Assembly: GCA_029961685.1 (NCBI GenBank)
Contig: JARWKL010000006.1
Span: forward strand, 7,153,383 to 7,217,382
Direction of reading: 5' to 3'
DNA: 64,000 nucleotides
Origin: Aristolochia californica
Lineage: Eukaryota; Streptophyta; Magnoliopsida; Piperales; Aristolochiaceae
The notes under the pieces are model-generated. The model made no database searches. It saw only the letters and a list, made by a program, of their open reading frames with translations, and had not been told where the DNA came from. Below are positions 46,013 through 57,364 of the stretch, in pieces; within the stretch, counting starts at the first letter, position 1, and each line of letters opens with the position of its first letter. Position numbers and translations under genes: made by a program.

Positions 46013-46718
46013 TCTATGAGGCTCAACTGGCATAAGATAAGTGATAGTAAAATCACTCCAAGCTGTATGACATTGCTCCATACACCAGTAGGTTGGAGCA
46101 CACTCCTATATTCTATATGTAGTGGGTCTATACGCAATGCTCAGAAGTGTAATAAAACTCCTCCATCACCGTGTCCCTCCATAAGACAACGACTTTCAAG
46201 TGGTAAGAGTAATAAATGTCAATTAAAGGGGGTGGGGGTATAACATTGATGTAGTAATAAACTCTTCTACCATGGTGATGTAATAAGGTCGTTCATCACA
46301 GTGTCCCAACTCGGGCACCGACTCTTACAGTTTGAAATTAACGGTTAACATAGATGTAGTAATAAGTTTCTCCATCATAGTGTCCCAAGCGTAGCAACAC
46401 TCATAAGGTTACAATAAGGGTTGGCCCAAAGATATTTTTGAGAGTCAAATAAAGGATGGTATGAGAAAGGATACTGAGGCCATCACTTCTTCAATAATAA
46501 TATCTCATACAAAGAGACACAATAGTTACAGCTAAAATGGGTTTGGCCCATATAACACGAACCAAAATAATAAACCTTGTAAAAGGACCCATGAAATAAT
46601 CCTATGCAAAAATTTCTTCTTAGATGCAAAAGTTTCATCTTTTGTGTTCCCCCTTTCTTGAATATTTTGGTCACATAAAACTTATCCATAACATATGGAA
46701 TAAAATACCTCTTTCTTG

Positions 46719-47140
46719 TGTTAACCGAGATCTTTTCGGGAATGAGGGCCAATGACTCAACTAATGAACTGGTCTTCTCAGGGACGAAACACAACGCCAC
46801 ATGATTACAAATCCTCTTGCATGGAGACCTCTGAGGTCCATTGATGGTGGACGGAAGCACCACGACCTCCAAGGACTGACAGTACAGTCCCAATAGAGAG
46901 CCTCATGCCCTCTTGCTTCTTGTCTAGGACGACGATGAGGAGAAAGAAGGTGAAACATTGACAGGAATGCAAAATCTGCCTTCCCTCTCTTCTCTTTCTT
47001 ATTTATAGTTAGGTTTACCAAAGATTACATATCAGCCCATGGGCCCACCACAATCCCACCCAGCCCATTAAGTTATGTACATAATACAACATACAACAAG
47101 CATAAGTGATACCTAACATACATCCCAAAATATCGTAACA
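46719..47140 (-). repeat. 3' LTR of nested copia element
   Basis: 422 bp. About 43 bp longer than the 5' LTR because of an extra segment (agggccaatgactcaactaa and onward, 46746-46785). Confidence 0.88.
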
Positions 47141-47804
47141 TCCCCCCTCAAATTGATGGTGGTGAGTCAACCAACAACAATTTGCCAACTAGAAAATTAT
47201 GCCGTGGATGTGACAATGCTTTGGTGAAGATATCAGCCACTTGAAGATCCGAAGAAACGTATGGAAGAGATATTACCCGGCGCTCCAAAGTGTCGTGGAT
47301 AGAGTGACAATCCACCTCAATGTGGTTGGTGCGCTCATGGAAAACAGGGTTGGCCGCAATCTGAATCGCACTTGTATTATCCGCATGAAGTGGTGTAACG
47401 GAGGTTTGAGGAAACTGGAGCATAGTAAGAAGGCCGCGGAGCCAGATAACTTCAGAACAAGTAGTAGACATGGCGCGATACTCAGCCTCGGTGGATGACT
47501 TGGACACCGGGTCTTGTTTCTTACATTTACAAGAAATCAACGCATCCCCTAAAAACATACACCAACTTGTAGTAGATCGATGGGTATATCCGGCCCAATC
47601 TGCATCACTGTAGGAAACCGGTCGTAGTGTGAAGCCTGTAGGAAATAATAACCCCCAAGTAGAAGAACCACACAGATAGCGGATGATGCGCCGAACCGCC
47701 TCAAGATGAAGGTGCCGATGTGATGACATAAACTGACTGACCTTATGCAAAACATAGGAGATATTCAGGCTAGTAGTAGTCAAGTATAAGAGACTCCCAA
47801 CCAG
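47141..47804 (-). pseudogene. Copia RNase H
   Basis: Frame 47783-47148. Seen: SYSDADWAGYTHRSTTSWCM, SKSSTEAEYRAMSTTCSEVI, HADNTSAIQIAANPVFHERT and DLQVADIFTKALSH. These are the full copia RNase H set, including the catalytic D, E and D. The C-terminus stops at the purine tract. The frame itself is open, but RT upstream is broken. Confidence 0.9.
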
Positions 47805-48620
47805 TCACCGATAGATAGTAGGATCCTCAAGAAGTGTCCCTTCATTTTTCCTATATTTGACATTGACCTCCATAGGAGTAGCAACTGAAGATGTGTCCTC
47901 TAATCCAGCTAGAGAAATAAGATCTTGAGTATACTTATGCTTGTTTAAGAAAATACCATTGGGACGGCGATGTACCTCCAACCCTAAGAAGTACGTGAGG
48001 TGTCCAAGGTCCTTCATATGAAAAATGGCATGCAACACTTGCTGAAGCTTGGTAATCAGGCCTGAGTCAGTGCCAGTAATGATGATGTCATCCACATAAA
48101 CCAAGAGAATGACAATGCCAGTGTCAGACTTATGATAAAATAGAGATGAATCATATTGACTTTGTGTAAACTTATGGAGAATAAGTGTGCTGTGAAACTT
48201 CTTAAACCAAACCCAAGGAGTTTGCTTCAGCCCATATAGCGGATGACGTAGCTTGCAAACATGATCAAACATGATCAGGAGATGAAGTAGTCATACCCAT
48301 GGGGAGCTTCATGTAGACATCTTCTTGTAGGTCACCATGGAGAAAGACATTCTTCACATCCATCTGATGCAGTGGCCAGGACTGGGAGGTTGCAATGGCT
48401 AATATAGTGCGGACGGTGGTCAACTTGGCAACTGGAGCAAATATTTCCTCATAATCAATCCCATATTCCTACTTATTTCCCAATGCCACAAGGCAGGCTT
48501 TGTACTGATCCAGCGATCCATCTGAATGCAGCTTGGCAGAAAATACCCACTTACTCCCAAGAGGCCGAATGGCAGGTGGGCAAGTCACAATGTCCCAAGT
48601 GTGATTCTCCTCTAGTGCTT
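47805..48620 (-). pseudogene. Copia reverse transcriptase, broken
   Basis: The N-terminal part (48620-48290) has [36 protein letters not shown] and [19 protein letters not shown] with a stop at about 48475. Frame 48272-47805 has LRHPLYGLKQTPWVWFKKFH, LLVYVDDIIITGTD (YVDD active site) and FHMKDLGHLTYFLGLEV. A frameshift occurs near 48275. Confidence 0.9.
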
Positions 48621-48624
48621 TTAG

Positions 48625-49699
48625 TTATGTTTGCATTGCATGTTGCCAACACTCATGTGCCATAGCTTGTTTGTAGCAAGAGGGAATGAAAATAGAGGAT
48701 AAGGTAGCCACAAGTGATATAGGGGAGGGGAAACCATACCTATCAGGCGGGCAAGATGGATGAGTAGATCTACGGAGGGTGATGGGGGCAGGAGCAGAGA
48801 GACGAGCAGGAGCAAGCGCCAGGTCAGAATCGGAAGAGGGTAGCGAGGAAGTGAGGCAAGACTCATCAAAGCACGACAAACTAGACTGACATGCAGATGG
48901 TAGTGTAACTTGAGATGGAAAAAAATATTGATTTTCAAAGAAGATCACATTCCGAGAAACACGGACTCGACGTGCCTGAGGATCATAGAAAACATACCAT
49001 TTTTTGAGAAATCGCATATCCAAGAAATGCACACATCACTGATTAGGCGGTGAGTTTATGTCATTCATGATCAGGGAGATGCACAAAACAAACACAGCCG
49101 AACGTTTGAAGATCAGTGTATGATGGAGAATAACCAAATAACTTAACGAATGTAGAGACATGATGCAAGGTAGGCGAGGGCAGGCGGTTGATTAAATAAA
49201 CTGAGGTAGAGAGTGTCTCACACCAAAAACGGGCAGGAACGAATGATTCAAGAAGGGTGCGGACCATATCAAGAAGGTGATGATTTTTCCGCTCAACAAC
49301 CCCATTTTTTTGGGGGTGTCGAGGGAAAAGAACGTTGAGAGATAATGCCTTTGCTTTGAAGAAAATCCTGGAATTCAGTGGACATGTACTCGCCTCCAAA
49401 GTCAGAGGGCAATACTTTAATACAAGCAGAGAATTGTGCTTCAAGAAGCGCAAGAAACTTCTTAAAAACAACAAAAACTTCAGACTTATCCTGTAAGAAG
49501 TAGACCCAGGTAAACCAACTAAAATCATTAATAAATGTATTGCAGTACTTATATTGCGCATGAGAGACAACAAGAGCAATTCCCCAAACATCACTATGAA
49601 TAATATCAAAACAGTGGGAGGCATGCGAGTCATGATGAGGAAACGGTAAAACTTTACTTTTTCCAAGTTTGCATTATGAACATTCAAAAACCGTATCAA
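48625..49699 (-). pseudogene. Copia integrase, frameshifted
   Basis: The N-terminal half is in another register than the C-terminal half. Seen: HSDVWGIALVVSHAQY (first Asp), LPSDFGGEYMSTEFQDFLQ (second Asp), then in frame 49699-49061 PQKNGVVERKNHHLLDMVRT (Glu) and FGCVCFVHLPDHE. 49032-48625 is the C-terminal linker with KKWYVFYDPQARRVRVSRNV. Confidence 0.85.
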
Positions 49700-50336
49700 G
49701 AGAGGTGCATTTTTTACTGCCTAATAAACCAGATGTAAGCAATATACGAAGAACATCCGAGTTTGGGTGGCCTAGACGTCTATGCCACATCTTAGAGCTA
49801 GAGCCAACAAGATTACATGCAAAAGAAAGTACATGAGTACATGGAATGATGGTGGAGAGAAGGACTTTAAGAGGAAATAGCCGTCCCACTTTAGGCCCCT
49901 TCATGATCACCTTCCCCGACGCTTGATCCTGCACAACACAACCAGAGCGACAGAACTGAACATTACAATTTTTATCGACTAGTTGACCAACAAACAGAAG
50001 GTTTTTCGATAGGTCAGGAGACACGAAGACATCAGATACAGAAGGGGAGAGATCACCAACAACACTGATAGGCAGAGACCTGCCATCAACAGTATTGATG
50101 TGCAGGCTTCTATCATACTTTCTGATGTTAGACAGAGACCCAACATGGTTGGTCATATGGTTAGAAGCACCATAATCAAAATACCATGGCTGAGGAGAGA
50201 TTTTCTGCTCACCTGAGAGACCAAAAGTAGAAAAAGCAGAGATAATCATCTGTTGTACCATTTCAGGGGTGAAGGAGAGTGAACTTGCAGGTGTTAGAGG
50301 AACAGGAACGGTAGTAGCTGGCACGACATACGGCAA
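49674..50336 (-). pseudogene. Copia protease and GAG-pre-integrase domain
   Basis: 220 open codons. Seen: WYFDYGASNHMTNHVGSLSN, where the protease D-S-G-A reads D-Y-G-A, SVSDVFVSPDLSKNLLFVGQ, and KMWHRRLGHPNSDVLRILL, the GAG-pre-integrase motif. Confidence 0.88.
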
Positions 50337-50379
50337 GGCTGAAGAACTAGAAGTACTAGTGGAGGTATGATAATCTTTA

Positions 50380-51202
50380 TTCTTTATCTTTTTAGGGTGA
50401 GTAGGGCAAGCTGTGATGAGATGGTCCTACTTCTTGCAGTAGTTGCAAGATTTCTTGGGGCATTCCTGAGCAAAGTGACCATATGCGTTGTAGTGGAAGC
50501 ATTGAATAGAACTCATGTCCCGGCCCTTATTTTTTTCTTGTACTGCAAAGGCCACAAGAGCAGATATATTAGCCTAGACTCAATGTTCCATACCTGCCTG
50601 AGTAGCAATGCGCTGCTCCTCCCTAAGGAGTTCACTCAAACAAACATCTAGAGATGACATTGGATGACGGTTCATCAGAAGTGATCGAGCAATCTCAAAT
50701 TTTGGATGAAGCTTCATCAAGAACTGATCCCTCTTACTAGTTTCGTGTACTGCTTGCACTGCTGAGAGAGTAGCAACTGGGACACTCTCATAAACAATAT
50801 CAGTATAGTCAGCCCACAGATTTTAAAACCCTGAGAAATATTCTTCAATGGAACTGCCTCCTTGCATGAAATTTGCCATTTCATATTCGACTTGAACTTG
50901 CCGGGCCGTGCTATTTTGATGATAAACCTTGTGGAGGTAATCCCACATTTCCGTGGCAGTTTTGTAGGGCATCAGATTAAGAAAAAGATGAGGCTCGATG
51001 GATCCAAGTATCCAGGTCATGACTCTAGTGTCCATGGTGGTCCACTTGGACAATGCTTAAGCCTCGCGAGGCGCCGAATCACTCCCATCAATATGACCCC
51101 ATAAATCTTTGCCCATAACAAATAGTCGAAGCTGAAATGCCCAGGTACTATAGTTCTACCCGTGAAACGAATGGGGGAGAAATCTAACTTGTCTGTTGAC
51201 AT
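50380..51202 (-). pseudogene. Copia gag with two zinc-knuckle relics
   Basis: Starts MSTDKLDFSPIRFTGRT at 51202. Then WTTMDTRVMTWILGSIEPHL and QVQVEYEMANFMQGGSSIEE (frame 51053-50823). Near 50500-50400 CFHYNAYGHFAQEC, with the second Cys as Tyr, and CNYCKK, stop, DHLITAC, are two decayed CCHC knuckles. Several stops and a frameshift. Confidence 0.85.
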
Positions 51203-51239
51203 GATACCCGCTGAAACTTTCATATTTGCCCTATGATTT

Positions 51240-51425
51240 TGGAAATTCTACTTCTATCCCCACGATGTCAGAAATTCTAGATCTGTCCCCACAAGCTCAT
51301 AAATTCCAGTTCTGTCCCCACAATCTCAGAAACTCCAGTTCTATCCCCATAATCTCATAAATTCCAGTTCTATACCCACAATCTCAAAAATTCAAGTTCT
51401 ATCCCCACAATCTCAGAAATTCCAA
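51240..51425. repeat. Minisatellite, about 36-bp unit, five copies
   Basis: Unit ttccagttctatccccacaa plus tctcagaaa or tctcataaa, repeated in the leader between primer site and gag of the nested copia element. Confidence 0.85.
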
Positions 51426-51726
51426 AACTACTTAGGCAAATAAATCATTTATAACTCACGAAAAAAATTCTAGAACGTACGTGAAAAACAATTTCGCGAC
51501 CATTCGCATTCTAGGCGAGGATGGAGCTCTGAGCTCCATCGGTGGTTTTCGACCACTCCTTTTACTTCGGACGACGGTTTCCGATCTCGCCTAAGCTCCG
51601 ACCGACCTCTGAGTCATCGGACAGTAGCTCGTCGGCAAAGCAAGTTTCGGACAGCAGCTCGTCGGCAAGGAAGGTTTCGAACGGAGATGGCTTACCTCAA
51701 AATGCTCCTACCAAGCTCTGATACCA

Positions 51727-52105
51727 TGTTAACCGAGATCTTCTCGGGGACCAAACGCCACGCCACACGGTTTACAGATCCTCTCGCACGGAGACCTCTG
51801 AGCTCGGTTGGTGGTGGACGGAACCACCACGACCTCTGGGGACTGACAACATAGTCCCGACAGAGCCTCACGCTCTCTTGCTTCTCGGCTAGGATGACGG
51901 TGAGGAGAAAGAAGGTGAAACATTGACGGGAATGCAAAATCTGCCTTCCACTCTCTTCTCTTTCTTATTTATACTTAGGTTTACCAAATATTACATATCA
52001 GCCCATGGGCCCACCAAAATCCCACCCAGCCATTAAGCTAAGTACATAATACAACATATAACAAGCATAAGTGATACCAAACATACATCCCAAAATATCG
52101 TAACA
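51727..52105 (-). repeat. 5' LTR of nested copia element
   Basis: 379 bp. Followed on the minus strand by the primer site TGGTATCAGAGC (51726-51715). Confidence 0.88.
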
Positions 52106-52982
52106 TCTTGTACTTCTTCTAGTTCTCCCCCTCAAGCTGGGAGGTAATGATAGTGATCCCAGCTTGAACCAAATATCATAGATTTAGTAATAAGCCCTCA
52201 AACTAAGGAGAAGTGAGATATTTTACTGATATAGCAATTCAAAAAACTGACGTAAAACAATTGAATTAAATTTGGATTTTTCAATGCAATAGAATACCAG
52301 CATGACCTTTAATTCGTTCGATGCGAATATATCTTTAAATATAGATCAAATTGACATGAAATTTTCTCCTTTTGAAACTAGACTTAAATAAATTTTATCC
52401 AAGTATAACTTCTCTTCATAAATTATACTTCTTTTGAGATAAATAATCTGATAGATTTCGGTTATTGTAATCTAGCCGAACTATGTACTTTTTTCTCCTT
52501 TTGTAGCATGACCATTGACACTTCCAAGATCAATATATCTTTATAAAGAGCTCAGATTGAGAATTTGTTGAATCGATAAGAATATAGACTTACAGATCTT
52601 TCTTTTGATATATAATTCTCCATATAAAGTCTTGTTCTAGATAGCATAAAATACATCGGAAGTTGAAGCTTTCTGTTGCTGTTGGAACCTTTTTCTTTTC
52701 AATTTGACCTTTGCTACTTCAAATATTGATTTCTCTTTGTAGATAACTCCGATTGGAAAAAAATCAGTTTCCTTGGAAGGTAGACTCGAATATATTTCCT
52801 TCAGTATATAATTTGAAGTATGAAAATCTCAGTATAGAGGTGAAAAACATAAAATAACTAACGGGGTAGGGACTGAAAAAAGTGAAATACGAATCTAAAC
52901 TGTTAGAGATAATAAATCAAAAAAGGATCACATTACCTTTGTGGGTTGACCGAGTCAACCCATAGAACCTGCTCTGATACCA

Positions 52983-53574
52983 TTTTGAATTCATGAAAAA
53001 GAGAAATATTTCATTGACTTATTATAATCAAAGTACATGAACCTCTATTATAATAGAGGAAGGTAGTGGAGTCCAATTACAATAAAACTACATTTGTCCT
53101 AATTACACCCAAACTCTAACACTTAAAGATAAGTCCTAGCATAATTAAATAATTTAATGTAAATAGAAGACAACATAACTCAAACTAGAACTCTTCTATG
53201 AGGACGTGACCATAAGATAAAGATATTAGCTCGTGGCTATCTTTTAGGGTCCCACTTGATCTTCTAACCAGTTTGTGGTCTTTGTGAGTCCTTCTTGATC
53301 TTCCAACCAGCTTGTGGTTATCTTTGTGCCCCACTTGGTCTTTCAACTTTTGTGATAAGGATGCCAGCTCATGGTAATCATGGCAGGTCCTACATCTTAT
53401 AGGTTTGGGCCCATTTTACAATACTTTTAGATATGTGGGTCTTCCTTAGTCGTATAACCCATCTTACAATACTCTTAGATATGTGGGCCTTCCTCGGTCA
53501 TGTGGCTCATCTTACAATACTCTTAAATATGTGGGCATTCCTTGGTCATGTGGGCTTGGGTTCATCTTCCAACA
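52983..53574 (-). repeat. 5' LTR of non-autonomous copia-type element
   Basis: 592 bp. Minus-strand start TGTTGGAAGATG. Its end, normally CA, has become AA. Same internal repeats as 45356-45883. 52111-52969 is its non-coding interior. Confidence 0.82.
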
Positions 53575-53579
53575 CATAT

Positions 53580-54700
53580 TAAGGCTATCATAGTTGGGTA
53601 TAGAGTTGCAGTATATCATTGGAGATATCAACGATGTGAGTGCGATTGTTGGGCCAAAGATTAACAAATAATTAAGGCTTGTACTCTAAAAAACATTCAC
53701 AAAATATGATGTCAGAGAATGGCCAAAACGTCCGATGGAACTCACATGCAAGATTAATACTTAGGCTATTTTGTATTTTCAAAGCCTATACATAAAGACC
53801 AATAGAACAATTCATTCACTTAGGACTAGTGTGGGTGGTGAAATATTAACTAGATGAATGTTCAAGTCCGAAAGTCACCTATCATCAAAAGCTATAGTGT
53901 ATTGATTGATCATACCTTGTTTTTTAAAATTCTTTTATTACATAAAATAATGTGTCAATTTAAAAATTTTAAAATGGTGGGAAATTTCAGATTGTTTTTT
54001 TTTCTTTAGTGCACATGCTTTTCTTTCACTTTTCTTTTAGTCCCACATTCCTGAGTGCAATGGGAACTTTGAGGCTTATAAGCTTCAACCTCCTTCTGAC
54101 CTTGTGTTAGACACTTTCTCGTGGTGCGAGGTGCCAAAGTATGCACATGTATGCATGTGAGCCTCATCACATATCTTACATCTAAAGGCATGAAAGATTG
54201 ATCTTTTTATGATATGATCAAAACAATCATATCGTATAGTATAGCGACTCCCAAAAACAAAAAGAAAATAATTACATTGGACCGAGTTCAAATCATGAAG
54301 TTACAAATCTGAATGGTCAAATTTGATGACTAATATGTCAATTGAAATGTTTACATATTTAGATGGCTAGATTAGTGCAAAGATTAAGGGGTTGATTTTT
54401 CTTGGACAGGTAGAAAGCTCTATAAATAGACTACAAAATGTGAGAGAAAAAAATAAGAAATTTTGAACATGGAAGTGTTCTGAAAAGAAAGAAATTGTTC
54501 TTTGTGTTATTGAGAGAAAATGAGGAAAATATTTTGCTCGATCCAGTTAGAGCAATCAGATGAATTGCTATAGAGTTCATGTGCACGTCTAAGACGGCAA
54601 AAAGGTCTATCATATCTTAGGGAGGGATTGCCAACATCTAATGCCTTATAGGAGGCAAATCTCTTTGGACGATAGTGAATACACACCTCGAGCGTATTTG
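53580..54700. other. No gene recognised
   Basis: Continues the sequence interrupted by the CATAT-flanked insertion. Short frames at 54006-54613 on the minus strand lack any domain. Confidence 0.5.
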
Positions 54701-55494
54701 AGGTATTACATAATTTATTTATTGTTTATGTGATTGGTGATGCAGTTTAACTAAGATATGCATCAACACCGATATTTATTAGGGTTCATTAACATTTTAT
54801 TTAAGTTATTTTTGAAAACAAAAGTGTTATTTAAGTTCTATGAACAATTTATTTCCAACAGGTAATACACATAAACAGAAGTAAGACTCATGAATTCTGG
54901 TACCTGTTATGTTTTTCAAGCAACCTATTAAACAAGTTCATCCGATAGGGACAAACATAGCAGTAGGTGAATAACAATATAAAGTGTGCTCGAGAAGAGG
55001 TTTTATCTACTGGAAGCATGTAGGCAATGGGAACAATATATTGTGTTATGCACACAATAACATGATTAAAGGTCTAATTAATTTTTTTCTTTAATTTAGG
55101 TATTACATAATTTATTTATTGTTTATGTGATTGGTGATGCAGTTTAACTAAGATATGCATCAACACCGATATTTATTAGGGTTCATTAACATTTTATTTA
55201 AGTTATTTTTGAAAACAAAAGTGTTATTTAAGTTCTATGAACAATTTATTTCCAACAGGTAATACACATAAACAGAAGTAAGACTCATGAATTCTGGTAC
55301 CTGTTATGTTTTTCAAGCAACCTATTAAACAAGTTCATCCGATAGGGACAAACATAGCAGTAGGTGAATAACAATATAAAGTGTGCTCGAGAAGAGGTTT
55401 TATCTACTGGAAGCATGTAGGCAATGGGAACAATATATTGTGTTATGCACACAATAACATTATTAAAGGTCTAATTAATTTTTTTCTTTAATTT
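54701..55494. repeat. 397-bp tandem duplication, nearly identical copies
   Basis: 54701-55097 and 55098-55494 match base for base except at about one position (acatgatta/acattatta, near 55061 and 55458). The second copy's end contains the first 54 bp of the LTR at 55441, so the unit spans flank plus LTR start. Confidence 0.92.
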
Positions 55495-55804
55495 ACTCTA
55501 TTTTATTTTAGTTAAAGAATTAATAGGCCACAGGGGCATTTTTTGTAATATTTTATCTATAGGGGGTATTTTTGTAATATTTTTCTTGAACTTTGTAAGG
55601 GTGAACCCTATTTAAGGGGTAAGAGTAATGAGAAAAGACAAGCATTGATTTAGTGTAAACAATGGTTTTGAGTTCTCCTCAACGAGCTCAGGGGTGTGCG
55701 TTCTCCTCAAAGAACCTAGGGTTTTCAAGCTTCCCTTTGGCTTGATCTTCGTCTTTCTCTTCTTTCTCACTATGAATCCATGTGTGAGATCTGGGACCGT
55801 AACA
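55441..55804 (+). repeat. 5' LTR of gene-capturing element 2
   Basis: 364 bp, TATA-like ctatttaagg near 55609. Its first 54 bp are also present at 55044-55097 because of the tandem duplication. Confidence 0.82.
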
Positions 55805-55806
55805 AC

Positions 55807-55820
55807 TGGTATTAGAGCCA
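55807..55820 (+). other. Primer-binding site of element 2
   Basis: TGGTATTAGAGCCA, Met-tRNA class with one change, 2 bp after the LTR. Confidence 0.7.
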
Positions 55821-55829
55821 GAACACAAT

Positions 55830-56390
55830 GAGCCATTCTACGTCCTAAGAAAAATGGATTGCCATGCGCAATCAATTAGAAAAAATACGCGCATGGTGTT
55901 TAGCATTTGACGCAACATGGCGTGCATCTTCCATGAAAATTTATGCAAGGGAGAAACTTGATGCCGCAGAAAAGGTCATACGACCTAAACTCGCTCAAGA
56001 CGCTGTCTCGGACGAGTAGAAAGGCCAAGGGCCAGAAAATTCCACCATCTCCGAGCGCGAAATATGCACAAAACGAAAGGCAGAAGACACTGTATCGAAC
56101 TGGAAGCAAGGCCAAGGGCCAAAAAAATTCAAAGTCTTTCCAGTGGCGGGGGCATCCGAAATTGGACTCAGAATTTCTGAAATCAGACGGTGGGGACCCG
56201 GATTTTTGGAAATCAAAGGTGTATTCCACAACCCCCTTCTCACGGCAAGCCATATTTCTTCCACAAGCGACGCAAAAAATGGAACTGGATGATTTGGGGG
56301 ACGACCTCATATCCGAAGACCGACTCTGATCTAGCGGAACCGAAAGACCTGTTCATAGTTGAGCAGCAAGGTTTTAAATTTTAGCCACGA
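55830..56390 (+). pseudogene. Gag-leader-like relic of element 2
   Basis: Broken frame with WIAMRNQLEKIRAW, YAREKLDAAEKVIRPK and EREICTKRKAED, parallel to the leader ORF at 1410 of the first element. Stops are present. Not assignable to a gag family. Confidence 0.45.
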
Positions 56391-56489
56391 CTTCCTATTG
56401 TTTATCGTTGGCAACAAGTCAGGCTCGACGTTGGCAAGGGGCATAAAAAAAATCTACATAGCAGTTTCATTTCTTCACCATTGACGGGT

Positions 56490-57364
56490 TATGCAAACCG
56501 ACAAGTAAAAAAATCTAGAGATTTCAATTTTGAAGTAGAAATCATGGCTCTGGCGGAAGAAGAGAGGTCTCGTCCAGAGGATTTTGATTTGAAATGGCTT
56601 CAACAAGATGAGGCCCTTGATAATGGTGCTGTAAACAGACTTCCATTCGTGGTTGTTGGGCACATAATCAGGTATGCAATAGTTGTTCCATACTTTCTTA
56701 CAGTGGAGCGTGCAACCCTCTCTGTATATGAACCTATTTCTCCATGCTCCAATGGGGCTCCTAATGCTTGGTAGTTGTTCGAATTAAAGCCTCAACGTGA
56801 TGTTGTTGATTGGTCGGCAACGCAAAAGAGAATAATTCCGCTTTCTGGAATCATGGCCATATTAAAATTCAAGCAGTAGAGGGCCTTATCGATGTCTCCC
56901 GTCAATTTTTTTTTTGTTGAACAAGGGCATGGGACGAATTCTATTGTTGTGAATGAACACAACAACAGTGTGGTTGTTTCTAGTCATTTTTCCAGCAGTA
57001 ATAGTCCATTTCAAAATATTGTGTTAAATGTTTTGGATAATATGTATGTTGCTCGACCATTGTTTGTCAAAATTCGTCAACCAGGTGGGAGTTCTGGAGA
57101 TGCAAATTTTTTGGTGGGGATGCCTTATTTTTCTGTGGCTGGGGTGCATAGTCTGCCTATATTTCAAATTTCTGTAGTTGTTGCAATCTTGGGTTGGACA
57201 GGGGAGACACTTCCAATTTTTCAAAATATTGCTTTTGTCGCAATGCAGAAATGGGCTCAACAGAAAAAAATAAAACCTGTTAGAAGTGATATAGATGAGC
57301 AACACCGGGAATATGTTGAAAATGAAAATGAATCAAGGACATCCTGCAATGATTACTGTTGTTT
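56490..57364 (+). pseudogene. Unassigned coding-like segment in element 2
   Basis: Frames 56481-56774 (97 codons) and 56892-57374 (160 codons), with intervening family-like words (QRDVVDWSATQKRIIPLSGI) between stops. Seen: EEERSRPEDFDLKWLQQDEA and NSIVVNEHNNSVVVSSHFSS. I do not recognise it. It may be a further captured fragment or old gag. Weak similarity in layout to 2070-2290. Confidence 0.35.

Larger units (their letters stand above)
46719..52105 (-). mobile_element. Ty1/copia element, full length but broken, TSD TCTTG
   Basis: Seen: TCTTG at 46714-46718 and 52106-52110. LTRs lie at 46719-47140 and 51727-52105 (TGTTAACCGAG...CGTAACA on plus), with primer site 51715-51726 and purine tract 47141-47160. 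Domain order on the minus strand: gag, zinc knuckles, protease, integrase, RT, RNase H, which is the copia order. Stops and frameshifts occur in gag, integrase and RT. It is inserted near the 3' end of the element 45356-53574. Confidence 0.92.
45356..53574 (-). mobile_element. Non-autonomous copia-type element with nested copia, TSD CATAT
   Basis: Seen: CATAT at 45351-45355 and 53575-53579. LTRs lie at 45356-45883 (3') and 52983-53574 (5'), with a primer site at 52970-52982 (minus strand TGGTATCAGAGC) and a purine tract at 45884-45902. With the nested element (46719-52105) removed, its interior is about 1.7 kb and holds no gag or pol, so it must have been mobilised in trans. Same family as 42030-44564. 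Confidence 0.85.

Noticed and set aside
47241..47498. Plus-strand ORF in the copia RNase H region
   Set aside because: Antisense shadow of the conserved RNase H frame.
55900..56329. Overlapping 128-136-codon ORFs on both strands
   Set aside because: They lie in the leader relic of element 2 and match the gag-leader words in a third frame.
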